Shown here: in pieces, positions 39,817 to 49,804 of the stretch | Layout of the letters: every line of letters starts with the position of its first letter | Position numbering within the stretch: position 1 is the stretch's first letter | Origin: Brettanomyces bruxellensis | Lineage: Eukaryota; Ascomycota; Pichiomycetes; Pichiales; Pichiaceae | DNA length: 64,000 nucleotides | NCBI RefSeq assembly: GCF_011074885.1 | Contig: NC_054688.1 | Span: forward strand, 868,001-932,000 | Direction: 5' to 3' | The notes under the pieces: generated by a model | What the model saw: the letters and a program-made list of their open reading frames with translations, nothing else | Database searches by the model: none | Told to the model about the DNA's origin: nothing | Made by a program: the position numbers and the translations under genes

Positions 39817-41109
39817 ATGACGACACCCATAAAGAAAGGCGAAATAGAGCAGGCACCAACCCCTCAAAACACACCAGCATCTGTCTCTGGCTCGTATTTG
39901 AATAAGGCCCAGCCACCTTCTATTCCAACTACTATTAAGGAGGATGAAGAGCTACGGCAGAAATTACTCACAAATCCAGTGTTACTTTCTGCTATTCAGG
40001 GAAAGCTTAATACATTGATTGGTCAAGACAGTGGCTATTTTGATCAACTTCCAATGATTGTGAAAAACAGGGTGTACGGCCTTAAGAGTCTACAGGAAGA
40101 GCAACTAAAGTTGGACATGGACTTTCAGCGGGAGTTATTTGAGTTAGAAAAGAAATATCAGAAAAAGCTCAAACCCTTATATGAAAGTAGACGCGAGCTC
40201 GTGAAGGGACTTAAGGAGCCTAGCAAACAGCAAATTGAGGATGGAAGAATATTGGTCGAAGGTGAAGATGATGATGAACCTAAGGAGGACAAAATTGAGG
40301 AGGTGGAAGAAACTGCAGAAGAGGATTCTGAAGGAATTCCAAGCTTCTGGTTAACTGCCTTAGAGAATTTAAACCCCGTGTCAGATCTAATAAGCGACAG
40401 GGATGCTGACGCATTGAAATTCCTTGATAATGTAAGAATGGAATATTTGAAGACACCTGGATTCAAATTAATTTTTGAGTTTAAACCGAATGAATTTTTC
40501 AAGAATGAGGAATTAACCAAGACATATTACTATCAAAAGGAATTGGGCTACTCAGGCGACTTCATATATGACCACGCAGAAGGCTGCGAGATTGACTGGA
40601 AGGATAACGAACACAATGTTACAATTACAGTTGAGACCAGAAAGCAAAGGAACAAGCACACAATGCAGGTGAGAACTATAAAGAAGTTGACACCAATTGA
40701 TTCGTTCTTTAATTTCTTTGATCCTCCAAAGCCACCAGCCTCTGACGAAGATGGGGAAGAAGAGAAAGAAGATAAGGATGCTAGCGCACAAAATGCTGAA
40801 AATGAAGGGGACGAAGAAGGTGATGAGGGAGAAGGTGACACAGATCTAGAGCAAAGACTGCAGATGGATTATGAGGTTGGCGAGCTAATTAAGGACAAGC
40901 TCATTCCACGTGCTGTTGATTGGTTTACGGGAGAAGCATTACAGTATGAGTATGACAACGGTGAAGAAGAGGAGGACGACGAATTTAACGAGGAGGATGA
41001 AGAAGACGAGGAAGATGAGGAAGACGAGGACGAAAGTAAGGAGGGTGATGATGCTGACCATACGAAAAAAGCTACGAAGGTTCAGCCACAGGAATGCAAG
41101 CAGCAGTAA
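39817..41109 (+). CDS. NAP1: Nucleosome assembly protein Nap1
   Basis: A 430-residue histone chaperone for H2A-H2B, also bound to Gin4 and Clb2 in yeast. The long dimerisation helix (VKNRVYGLKSLQEEQLKLDMDFQRELFELEKKYQKK) and the NAP core are clear: GIPSFWLTALENL, YYYQKE, GCEIDWK, SFFNFFDPP and KDKLIPRAVDWFTGEALQYEY. The C-terminus is a very acidic Glu/Asp tail (about residues 390-420). Length and order equal those of S. cerevisiae Nap1 (417). A CTG codon at 40858-40860 matches Leu in the homologue, informative on the genetic code. Confidence 0.96.
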   Translation: MTTPIKKGEIEQAPTPQNTPASVSGSYLNKAQPPSIPTTIKEDEELRQKLLTNPVLLSAIQGKLNTLIGQDSGYFDQLPMIVKNRVYGLKSLQEEQLKLDMDFQRELFELEKKYQKKLKPLYESRRELVKGLKEPSKQQIEDGRILVEGEDDDEPKEDKIEEVEETAEEDSEGIPSFWLTALENLNPVSDLISDRDADALKFLDNVRMEYLKTPGFKLIFEFKPNEFFKNEELTKTYYYQKELGYSGDFIYDHAEGCEIDWKDNEHNVTITVETRKQRNKHTMQVRTIKKLTPIDSFFNFFDPPKPPASDEDGEEEKEDKDASAQNAENEGDEEGDEGEGDTDLEQRLQMDYEVGELIKDKLIPRAVDWFTGEALQYEYDNGEEEEDDEFNEEDEEDEEDEEDEDESKEGDDADHTKKATKVQPQECKQQ

Positions 41110-41931
41110 GCACAATTTATATATTTCCGTTTATCAGTCCATACTGTTCTCCTTCATTTTAAAATTTTTTATTCATGAATGCAGTTTAAAGTTGCTACCC
41201 ATCCAGTTTTATCTTAAGGATCTGCTTGAAAAGGTGTACGGGTAATGTGAAATGTAGGCAGACATCTTTTTTTTTCTATCTTTTTTTTCCGTACGCTTAT
41301 ATTATTTTAAAGCCGTATCATAAGTGTCACACTAAAGGGTCTTAGACAGGACTTAATTTAACTAATTTATACCAATTTAATGGTTACTAACAGGACATAA
41401 TCGAGAAATTGACAGATACTTGAATGGCAAATGTATGTTAATTCACATTTTTATAGTTGTGTTTGGAACACGGGAAAAGTGAACTCGTATAATATTAAAT
41501 AATAAGACTTATAAAAGAACAAATGTGCATGGCACGCGGGGGAAAAATTAAAGAACAAGAAAGAAAAAAAAAAAAATTGGCATCTCAAATAATAAAGAAA
41601 TAAAGAACAAATAGATGGTTATATGAGTACTTCCAAACACCGTCCTTTTTATACTGCAGCATGTGCTTAAAAGATGCAACTTTGCTTTCGCCTCTCACAT
41701 TATATTTCGCCCGTTGATAAACAACATTTCAATTTTTTTTGGTCAACATCTTCCATTATCGTGCTGTACTTTATTCCTGTCATACTGCTTATTTACATTC
41801 TGCTGTTCTACATTATTTTGCTGGGTAGGACATTCATATATCAATCGGGAAAGAACGGAGGGTCGTCGCTGCACTTATAGTATCTACAAACTTTATCATA
41901 TTCACACTTTTAAACAAAGAATCTAGCATCA
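41110..41931. other. Intergenic NAP1-MAM3
   Basis: About 820 bp, with T-rich runs at 41268-41291 and an A-run at about 41563-41575. Overlapping open frames near 41663-41926 are hydrophobic only because the DNA is T-rich. Nothing recognised. Confidence 0.4.
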
Positions 41932-44145
41932 ATGAAACAATATAATAACACGGCTAGACTGCCGTCAACCGCTGCGTACTCAACAAGGATGATCATCTTG
42001 GCATTGATGTTGCCGGCTTTGAGTGCTGCACTACCATTACCTGTAAGTTACTTCCTAGCCGAACGTGATGGTAAAGCGTCTGTACTGAAAAAGATATCTG
42101 TACCATTGACACGTGGCGAGTATTGGACATACATGATTAGTTCGATTTTGCTCGTTTTACTTGGTGGTGTTTTTTCCGGACTTACCCTTGGTTTGATGGG
42201 TCAAGATGAGGTTCATTTGAGAGTGTTAGCTCAGAGTGGTTCAGCAAGTGAACGTCGGGCTTCAAAGACTGTGCTGAATTTGCTTGCAAGGGGTAAGCAT
42301 TGGCTATTAGTGACACTATTGCTTTCAAATGTCGTCACAAACGAAACATTACCAGTCATTTTGGATAGATTTCTCGGTGGAGGTGCAGCAGCAGTTTTTG
42401 GATCCACAATTTTGATTGTTATTTTTGGTGAAATAATTCCACAGTCTATATGTGTTAGATACGGTCTTCAAATTGGTGCATTTTTCTCCAACTTTGTGCT
42501 TGTACTTATGTATATCATGTACCCGGTTGCCTATCCGATTGCCAAACTTTTGGATTGGTCTTTAGGTCAGGATCATGGTACACTTTATGGTAAAAGTGGA
42601 TTGAAAACTTTGGTGAATCTACACCACACTATGGGTGTAGAGAGGTTGAGCCAAGATGAAGTTACAATTATCAATGCGGTTTTAGATTTAAAAGACAAAG
42701 CCGTGGGTGAGGTTATGACTCCTATGGATAAAGTTTTTTCTTTGCCGTCCGATACCATTTTAGATGAGGCAACTGTCGAACGTATTTTCAATGCCGGATT
42801 TTCCAGAATTCCTGTTCATCTGCCGGATGAACCCGCAAATTTTGTTGGCATGCTTCTGGTAAGAATTTTGATTAGTTATGATCCAGAGGATGCTCTTCCC
42901 ATTTCCGCTTTTCCGTTGGCTACGCTTCCAGAGACCGGGTATTACACATCATGCTTAAATATATTGAATTACTTTCAGGAAGGGAAATCACACATGGTTG
43001 TAGTGAGTGATACTCCAGGGTTGGATACCGGCGCACGAGGTGTTGTGACTCTTGAAGATGTGATCGAGGAATTGATTGGTGAGGAGATTGTTGATGAGAG
43101 TGATGTTTATGTTGACGTGGATAGAAATATCAAAAGATCAATTCCAGGCCCATTGGCAAAGAGAAACGTGGTTCATTATCTTCACGATCTTTATAACTCT
43201 GGCCATGATCATGAAAATAATAACTTAGACGAATGCGATAATGATATTGTTGTTCAACGTGGTATCTCGGAAGGGCAAGGTAAAGCTTCCGTCTCGTATT
43301 CCTCTGCTGAAAACTCTAGAGAAAATTCTCCCGAAGCCTCTAATTATATTCTCAAAAAAAACTTCAATGCAGACAGGAAGAAAGAAAAGAAAAAGGCCTC
43401 GAATAAATCGGAACTGGAACCATTGGTTAGACACAAAGTTAACGAAGTTCCACAACCTCAACTGCAATCATTGGGAACAGTTATCACGAAAGGTATCAAG
43501 CCTTCGAACTTGGCTGCAAATCCGTTGCATACTAACAACGAGCATATAAAGATTAAGAAACAACCAAAACTGAGTGTTCCCGCAGATACGTTAGTAAAGC
43601 TGTCTAAGAGCAAAGGGAACATGCCTTTAAAGGACAAATATTTACGGGGATTGAGGTCTGTGTCATCACAAAAGCTTTCAAATGAGGATAGAAGTAGCAG
43701 CAGTTTGGCTGTGGATCAGTTAGCCTCTAAAGATGGGGTAAATGTCTTGAAAAAGAAGCAGTCACGAAATCGGGCTGTTTACGACAGTGAAGTAAGCGCA
43801 TTTGTACAGGGCGTCAGTGAAAATGTGAAAAGAAGCAATGATAGACAGAATGGCACCGGTACAGTTAAGGCAAAAAGAATCGGTAAGGCAGTTTGTCCAA
43901 GAGAAGGTGACACCCATGAGATTCAGAGAGAGAGAGGTAGTATTGCTTCATCTGACAGCTCCGATGGCATCATTGAAAGTAATATCGTGGCGGATAGTGG
44001 GTTTACCAGAACCGTCATCGAGGAAACGGCCGTGTCAGATGATGAGGATAGTACTAGTACGAAAGAGAATCACTCATCAGGAAAGAGAAGAAAGAGCAGC
44101 ATGTGGAAATTTGCTGGGAAGAACCATAAGTCTGGTAACGAATAA
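41932..44145 (+). CDS. MAM3: Vacuolar CNNM-type membrane protein Mam3
   Basis: A 737-residue DUF21-CBS protein (S. cerevisiae Mam3, 706 aa), a vacuolar-membrane protein linked to Mg2+ and Mn2+ handling. It opens with a signal-like hydrophobic segment (MIILALMLPALSAAL). The DUF21 domain follows at about 55-225 (GVFSGLTLGLMGQDEVHLRVLAQSG, SNVVTNETLPVIL, IFGEIIPQSICVRYGL). The CBS pair lies at about 255-390 (VGEVMTPMDKVFSLPSDT, GFSRIPVHLPDEPANFVGMLLVRILI, GVVTLEDVIEELIGEEIVDE). The C-terminal half is long, disordered, Ser/Lys-rich. Motifs match Mam3 closely. The start ATG gives a plausible ER signal. Confidence 0.94.
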   Translation: MKQYNNTARLPSTAAYSTRMIILALMLPALSAALPLPVSYFLAERDGKASVLKKISVPLTRGEYWTYMISSILLVLLGGVFSGLTLGLMGQDEVHLRVLAQSGSASERRASKTVLNLLARGKHWLLVTLLLSNVVTNETLPVILDRFLGGGAAAVFGSTILIVIFGEIIPQSICVRYGLQIGAFFSNFVLVLMYIMYPVAYPIAKLLDWSLGQDHGTLYGKSGLKTLVNLHHTMGVERLSQDEVTIINAVLDLKDKAVGEVMTPMDKVFSLPSDTILDEATVERIFNAGFSRIPVHLPDEPANFVGMLLVRILISYDPEDALPISAFPLATLPETGYYTSCLNILNYFQEGKSHMVVVSDTPGLDTGARGVVTLEDVIEELIGEEIVDESDVYVDVDRNIKRSIPGPLAKRNVVHYLHDLYNSGHDHENNNLDECDNDIVVQRGISEGQGKASVSYSSAENSRENSPEASNYILKKNFNADRKKEKKKASNKSELEPLVRHKVNEVPQPQLQSLGTVITKGIKPSNLAANPLHTNNEHIKIKKQPKLSVPADTLVKLSKSKGNMPLKDKYLRGLRSVSSQKLSNEDRSSSSLAVDQLASKDGVNVLKKKQSRNRAVYDSEVSAFVQGVSENVKRSNDRQNGTGTVKAKRIGKAVCPREGDTHEIQRERGSIASSDSSDGIIESNIVADSGFTRTVIEETAVSDDEDSTSTKENHSSGKRRKSSMWKFAGKNHKSGNE

Positions 44146-45286
44146 TCTGATAACTTGTCAATCGCGATACCTTTATCGACCCGTTACACGAAAATGATAT
44201 ACGTATGCTTGGGCAAGTATAAATATAATTATTGCTTGTGCAGAATACTATTTTGGACTCTTTTTAATATTTGTATTGATGGCATGTATGTACGTGTATT
44301 TACATGTAAGGTACTGACTGGAATTCAGAGAAGCGATGAAATTTGAAAGTTATGATTTTCCGTTTTCTTTTTTTGTGCGAAAACCATTACCCGGTTAGGA
44401 TTACACTATAACAGGGCCGGATATTAAACAGAAACTCCGTACAGCTCCAGGAGCTTTCCCATAGAGCGATTGGTATCTACAAAAATTATTTTTGAAAGGG
44501 TTTTACTAGATGATGTTAAGGCTAACCTCTAAACTAACATTTAAGTATATTTTAGTAAAGAAATATAATACATAAATGCAGTTCTATATATAAACGAAGG
44601 TAGGATAAAGCGTAAAGCCGGGAGCGAAATTTACCCTTTCTGCCCCCTGTAAAAAAAAGGGGGGGGGGGGGAAAAAAAAAAAAAAAAAAAAATTTGGTCC
44701 TTCGGCTTTAGATAGCGTTATCCGGTAAACACACACACATTGTGTTAAAACCGAACAGTCTATTGAATCTAAAAAGGACGAAATGCTGTGATTTGATTTC
44801 GACAGCTTTAGCCTCATCATTGCTTCTTATCCTGAAATCCGCAATCTCGGCTTTACCAGACAGTCTTTTTTTTTCGCTCGAATGTAAAATAGTTTCCTTC
44901 ACCTATGCGTCATTATTTCGATATCAAGTATTTTTATCTTTGTTGCTCATCTTTTGTATAAAGAAAGACCTGATCTCCTATCCGCACACCCCACAATTTT
45001 ATTTTATTTTTCATTTGAATCTTATGAACTTTCTTGCGCCCTATTTTCACTCTTTAGGTTGCCTTGTTTTTTGCATAGAAATATTATCAACGGCTAGAGA
45101 TATTATTAGAATTAGGTTTATCCCGGAATTACAGGATAGAATAGAGGACTGAGAGTTGCAAATGGAAGGTTTGGGATTTAGATAATACTATCCATCACCA
45201 AATCATATTTTTGATCCAAGAGATTATTAAACAATATTGTCATTATTTTTTATACCATTTGATAGAGTCAGAGACGACAATTGAGA
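44146..45286. other. Intergenic MAM3 to kinase gene
   Basis: About 1.1 kb. It holds a 42-nt purine block, A8G13A21, at 44651-44692. A 136-codon open frame at 44742-45152 begins with GTG, has no homology that I know and is not called. Confidence 0.45.
44651..44692. repeat. A8-G13-A21 homopurine tract
   Basis: Read directly: eight A, thirteen G, twenty-one A. Preceded by the C-rich stretch TGCCCCCTG. Long homopolymers of this kind are prone to length errors and slippage. Confidence 0.9.
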
Positions 45287-47197
45287 ATGCCGGCAAACAT
45301 TATCAAAAAGCTATTTGGAAGCCATAAAGGCTCAAGATCGTCTTCAGTTTCATCCTCCGAGTCTTCTTCTCATTCAAGTCAACCGCATCAATCTAATGAC
45401 TTTGTTACCGAGCCTACGGCTGTTTCAACATCAGATAAAACAGAGGGTGCAAATCAGGAACAAGTTAAATTAACAGTTCCGTATTCGCAAAAGATGGTCA
45501 AAGGCAATAGTGGATCGATAAACACAGTAATTGGTTCAATGGCTGGATCACTTGCTAATGTGTCTATTATTTCAACAGGGGATGAGTCCTTTGTTTCTAC
45601 AGCAGAAAGTACATCGTCAGGAAGTTCAGTCTCAAAATCTGTTCATAGTGGAATGAAGCTTCGTAGATTTTTGGGTGGAAGGGCAAGGAGAAGAAGAAGA
45701 ATGGCTGTGAAGAAGAGATTCGAGAGCATCGGACAGAAGATAGAAGAGCGTCATACGGAAAGGAAAGAGAGTTTGAACAACGTTCTTGAAAGGTCACAAA
45801 AAAATCGTCAGCAACGCAGAAGAGCTGTGCTTGATGCACTGAAGATTTCTGACGGTAAGGGGAAGCAATCTGAATCAGAAGAGAAGGAATCCGATGATGA
45901 AGCAGATGAAGTGAAGAACAAAAGAAGTGAACAGGAAATATTGGTTCAGCTCTCGTCAAAGTATGGCGAAGTTTGTCATGAGAAAGATAATGACATGAAA
46001 GAGTTTGTTTTGGGACAAGGTGCAGGCGGGGCGGTTATCCTAGTGAAACGATCTACCGATGGTCACATGTTTGCTGTGAAGAAGTTCAAAAAGCAGAATA
46101 TGAACGAGACAGCGTATGACTATAAGAAGAAACTAAATCATGAGTATGAGATTTCTGCCGCCTTGTTTCATCCTAATGTGATTCATACATACGATTTGCT
46201 CAAGTCTACCGATGAGAAATTTTTCGCCATAGTTATGGATTACTGTCCGTACGACTTTTTTGCCCTGGTTATGTCAGGCCTGCTTACAAGAAAAGAAACT
46301 TATTGCTACTTCAAACAAATTTTAAAGGGTGTGAGTTTTCTGCATCACAATGGATTTGCTCATCGTGATTTAAAGTTGGATAATTGTGTCATCACCAAGG
46401 ATGGAATCTTGAAGCTTATTGATTATGGCTCCGTAGCTATTTTTGACCCGGTTTCAGTGAGAAAACTGCAAAGTAGGGCAAAACTTCTTGAAACTGCCAC
46501 TAATGATGAAGAACTGCATGATATTGCAGTTAAACAACAAAAAGAGGAGGAGAATGGCACTGAATCAGAAGCTTCATATTCAATTATTAAGGCGACCGGC
46601 GTTGCTGGTTCTGATCCATATTTAGCACCGGAGTGTTTGAAGATGGCTTCATACGATCCCCGTGCTGCAGATATATGGTCTGTTGCGATTATATATTGTT
46701 GTATCATACTTCATAGATTTCCTTGGAAGCTTGCCAGGGGATCTGATATTGCATATAGTGCATTTATTGCAGCCCCTTCAGAAAAAATTGATGCCAAGGG
46801 TAAAAAGCATGTTTATGGACCTAACAGGTTATTAAGGGCTATCCCTTCGAAGTCCCGTAATGTTATTAGAAATATGTTGGCTTTGGACCCCAAGAAGAGA
46901 TATACCATTGATGACTGCTTAAATGACAGCTTTGTGGACGAGACTTCTGAGTGCAGTGTTATATGGAATGACGTGGAAAAGAAATATGTGGTTAAGTTGG
47001 GTGAAGGTCATAAACATCATCTAATTTCTCGTCGTGAAGTAGAAAAAACATTAGAAGAAAAAAAGAAGCTGAAGAAAGAGAAAAAGTTGGAGGTTCCAAA
47101 AAATGATGATTGTGCCAAAGATGAAGATACAAAGGAAAAACTTGAGGGATCTAAGTTAAAACAGGAAGTTTCAAAAAGTAGTGAGGAGTCAAAGTAA
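45287..47197 (+). CDS. SAT4: Ser/Thr kinase of the SAT4(HAL4)/HAL5 family
   Basis: From the ATG at 45287 it has 636 residues. Hal4/Hal5 kinases stabilise potassium and other nutrient transporters at the plasma membrane. The N-terminal 220 residues are Ser-rich and basic. Kinase domain: Gly loop GQGAGGAV (about 243), VAIK-like FAVKKF, catalytic HRDLKLDN (about 359), and GSDPYLAPE with APE near 447. The stretch YDFFALVMSG, CYFKQILKGVSFLHHNGFAHRDLKLDNCVI and YDPRAADIWSVAIIYCCIILHRFPWK is close to S. cerevisiae Sat4. The metal-binding DFG is DYG here (about 379), and an insertion rich in Glu/Gln separates it from APE. The Lys/Glu tail is also as in Sat4. Confidence 0.85.
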   Translation: MPANIIKKLFGSHKGSRSSSVSSSESSSHSSQPHQSNDFVTEPTAVSTSDKTEGANQEQVKLTVPYSQKMVKGNSGSINTVIGSMAGSLANVSIISTGDESFVSTAESTSSGSSVSKSVHSGMKLRRFLGGRARRRRRMAVKKRFESIGQKIEERHTERKESLNNVLERSQKNRQQRRRAVLDALKISDGKGKQSESEEKESDDEADEVKNKRSEQEILVQLSSKYGEVCHEKDNDMKEFVLGQGAGGAVILVKRSTDGHMFAVKKFKKQNMNETAYDYKKKLNHEYEISAALFHPNVIHTYDLLKSTDEKFFAIVMDYCPYDFFALVMSGLLTRKETYCYFKQILKGVSFLHHNGFAHRDLKLDNCVITKDGILKLIDYGSVAIFDPVSVRKLQSRAKLLETATNDEELHDIAVKQQKEEENGTESEASYSIIKATGVAGSDPYLAPECLKMASYDPRAADIWSVAIIYCCIILHRFPWKLARGSDIAYSAFIAAPSEKIDAKGKKHVYGPNRLLRAIPSKSRNVIRNMLALDPKKRYTIDDCLNDSFVDETSECSVIWNDVEKKYVVKLGEGHKHHLISRREVEKTLEEKKKLKKEKKLEVPKNDDCAKDEDTKEKLEGSKLKQEVSKSSEESK

Positions 47198-47407
47198 GGG
47201 TTCCGATACTTCACTCTTCTGTTAAATAAGTATATATAATTACAGATATGCGAATGTGAAGCAGAAGAGGCAGATGAACTTCGGCAGCATCTTCAATCTG
47301 AGAGGTACTTCAGAAGTGGTTTGCTTTTACTATGGATGAAGCGGGAGGAAAACAGATCGAATAGTACCGTGTATTACATTTTGTATACATATTTAGACAA
47401 CTTATAA

Positions 47408-48721
47408 TTACCATCCTTGATCATATATCAATGAAATGGATTCACCATTATTGATCCTTCTAATAGCTTCTGAAAAAATACGGGACACATCCAAAACTTC
47501 CAATCCTTTTCCGTCAGCCGTTCCGTATTGCTTAATATGTGAGCGTTGCTCAACTGTGTTTGTAGTAACAAATTGATCAATAGCATCGCATGCCCTAACT
47601 TTCTCCAAGGCTGCGTCACTAAATATACCGTGTGTGACGATAACATATACATATGAACATCCCTGTTCCTTAAGTAAACGAGCTGCACGCATAGCAGTAG
47701 CACCAGTATCAATTAAATCATCTACTATTATGCAGGTCTTGTTTTGCACATCACCGACGAGCATAGTTGTAGCGACTACATTCTCCCCTGCACAACTGAT
47801 GTTAGAAGAATCATCAATAGTAGAAGCAACTGATTGACCATCATTAGCGGAAGTTATAATGAGATTGTCAGTAGAGGCAGTAGGAGCCAAAGCGCAAGAT
47901 CCCAGCCCTATCGCGGTAACTGGTTTCTCAGTGGATCTTTGATGTCTCTCTTTGTGGATAAGAGCGAATTGCATACTTAACGAGTCAGCAATTGCAGCAG
48001 CTCTCTTTGCTCCACCAGCATCTGGGGAAACAATAACACAGTCTTTATAGTTTTGAACATAATTCACAATGTAGTGCTGGACCAGTGGTTTAGAAAACAA
48101 ATTGTCCACGGGAATATCAAAGAATCCCTGGAATTGAGGATCGTGCAAATCCATTGTAACAATATGATCTGCGCCAGCACCAACCAGTAAATCAGCTATG
48201 AGAGTTCCAGATTGGGCAACCCAAGTCTTATAAGGATGATGCCTGTGTTGTTCGGAGATATCTTCACATGTAGTAGCATTATGATCTAAGACTGACTTGA
48301 CCGAAACACCGTTGTGAAGTTTAAACGAATCTGAAGCGCAGCATGGAACTGATGAAGTAGAGTGCAAAAATTCATGCTTATCCTTTTTTGAAATGAATGA
48401 AATACCCTTCTTGCTAGCTGGTGACTCTGGTTGACGTGAATAGAAGAATAATGGGCATATCACTGTGATTCTTTTAGCGGATGCCATTTTACAAGCAGAA
48501 ACGGTAAGCAAAAGTTCCATTAGGTTATCATTAACTTTACCAGATCCTGATTGAATAATAAACACATCTTTCTCTCTGACAGAATCGCATAATCGCACAG
48601 AAGTTTCACCATTTGCAAACTTCTTTAACTCAATTTCACCCGGTAGAAGTCCCAAGTTGTCACAAATTCTTTCGGCCAAGCCTCGATTAGAGGACCCAGA
48701 AAAAACAACAATATCTCTCAT
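47408..48721 (-). CDS. PRS5: Phosphoribosyl pyrophosphate synthetase subunit, Prs5-like
   Basis: A 437-residue PRPP synthetase relative, a supplier of PRPP to nucleotide, His and Trp synthesis. Signs: KKFANGETSVRLCDSVREKDVFIIQSG, the MDLHDPQFQGFFDIPVDNL block, VIVSPDAGGAKRA and the PRPP-binding IIVDDLIDTGATAM, ending with RRINNGESIS. Relative to bacterial enzymes (about 315) there are two insertions, one at about 100-165 and one at about 270-315. Among yeast paralogues two insertions are typical of Prs5 and one of Prs1, hence the call. The inserted regions may keep the protein in heteromers and out of homomeric catalysis; that is inference. Confidence 0.85.
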   Translation of the reverse strand: MRDIVVFSGSSNRGLAERICDNLGLLPGEIELKKFANGETSVRLCDSVREKDVFIIQSGSGKVNDNLMELLLTVSACKMASAKRITVICPLFFYSRQPESPASKKGISFISKKDKHEFLHSTSSVPCCASDSFKLHNGVSVKSVLDHNATTCEDISEQHRHHPYKTWVAQSGTLIADLLVGAGADHIVTMDLHDPQFQGFFDIPVDNLFSKPLVQHYIVNYVQNYKDCVIVSPDAGGAKRAAAIADSLSMQFALIHKERHQRSTEKPVTAIGLGSCALAPTASTDNLIITSANDGQSVASTIDDSSNISCAGENVVATTMLVGDVQNKTCIIVDDLIDTGATAMRAARLLKEQGCSYVYVIVTHGIFSDAALEKVRACDAIDQFVTTNTVEQRSHIKQYGTADGKGLEVLDVSRIFSEAIRRINNGESISLIYDQGW

Positions 48722-49034
48722 GATAGATGCGTACGATACTTTCTGAAGACCCGATCAAGAAAACTGAATTTAAACTATCAGACAATCAAGCTGTTGCATT
48801 GCTGAAGATCATTTTGCAGAAGATAAAAAAAAAAGATAATTATTAAAAATTTTTTTCCCAGTAACGACCCTCGTTCAAAAAAATTTCACTGTTTGAAAAT
48901 ATTCCTATAGAGAACGATCGTCGCGTCGATAAAAGTTAAAGAGAGTAAGTACTAAGTAAAAGGGTAGGCAGCAGTAGCAAAGAGGTACTTTCATCCAGTA
49001 CAATTTAATAGTAGGAAAGGATATTACAATGCTC
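48722..49034. other. Intergenic PRS5-TRS23
   Basis: About 310 bp, AT-rich with several A-runs; nothing recognised. Confidence 0.4.
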
Positions 49035-49502
49035 TTAGGCATTGTATCCAGTAACGACTGTTAATACCTTGTCATCAAATAATCGAAATCTTATAGGCAT
49101 ATCCAAACGGTAAAATGGATTTTTCAAAACATAATCGGCGTAGCTCTTGTATAATTGCCCCTGCAATTGTGTAGCCTGAATTAGCGACACGTCATTTGAG
49201 GTAAATAATATCAATTTCAACCCAGTTGTTGTCTGATGAATAAAAATTTTAAATTTAGCAGTCGTAATACACTGAAGACCAAACCGATTAGAATTTGTAG
49301 GAAGTCTTGACTTCTCATAGTTTCCCATTGCCTCCTCAGGTGTTAATTTTGACGCTATAGCATGAACACCATGAAGAGTGCTTGCTATAACAAGATAGTC
49401 ATTTGAATTCTGTTTCGATATTGGTGAATTTTGAGTATGAAAGTCTTTCTGATAAAGGAGAGATCCGGACTTTGAGATCAAGTAGAATGAATATATGGGC
49501 AT
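49035..49502 (-). CDS. TRS23: TRAPP complex subunit Trs23
   Basis: A 155-residue longin-fold subunit of the TRAPP core, the nucleotide exchange factor for Ypt1. Motifs: MPIYSFYLISKSGSLLYQKDF, NDYLVIASTLHGVHAIASKLTPE, the FxxTTxGLK-type stretch IHQTTTGLKLILFTS and YADYVLKNPFYRLDMPIRFRLFD. S. cerevisiae Trs23 has 219 residues with extra loops; here they are missing, leaving a compact core. Its target YPT1 is also in this window (13468), but at 35 kb distance with no sign of linkage. Minus-strand start ATG at 49502. Confidence 0.93.
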   Translation of the reverse strand: MPIYSFYLISKSGSLLYQKDFHTQNSPISKQNSNDYLVIASTLHGVHAIASKLTPEEAMGNYEKSRLPTNSNRFGLQCITTAKFKIFIHQTTTGLKLILFTSNDVSLIQATQLQGQLYKSYADYVLKNPFYRLDMPIRFRLFDDKVLTVVTGYNA

Positions 49503-49804
49503 ACTGTTAAATGTGATCTAAAATTCTTAGTATAGTGAGTATATGATAATTAGAGGAGAAATATTCGTTCCATGTTTATGAAGGGTAACAATCTGTTTGG
49601 TACTCTCTCTTTATTCAAAGGATATAAAAAGATTTACCTACGTTCTAGCAGGTCAAAAAAAAAAAAAAAAAAAGGGCATTCCAGTACTGCTACAGACATC
49701 TATTGATGAAGAAACATACATAATGCTTTTATATAGATTCCTACATATTAATAGCCCATAGCCAGTGTTGTCAATATATTACTTACTCTCTATTTACTAG
49801 TGTT
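49503..49804. other. Intergenic between TRS23 and the lectin gene
   Basis: About 300 bp with an A19 run at 49655-49673, a typical place for assembly length errors. No gene. Confidence 0.5.

Noticed and set aside
44742..45152. 136-codon ORF before the SAT4-like gene
   Set aside because: Begins with GTG, hydrophobic because of T-rich DNA, no recognisable motif.
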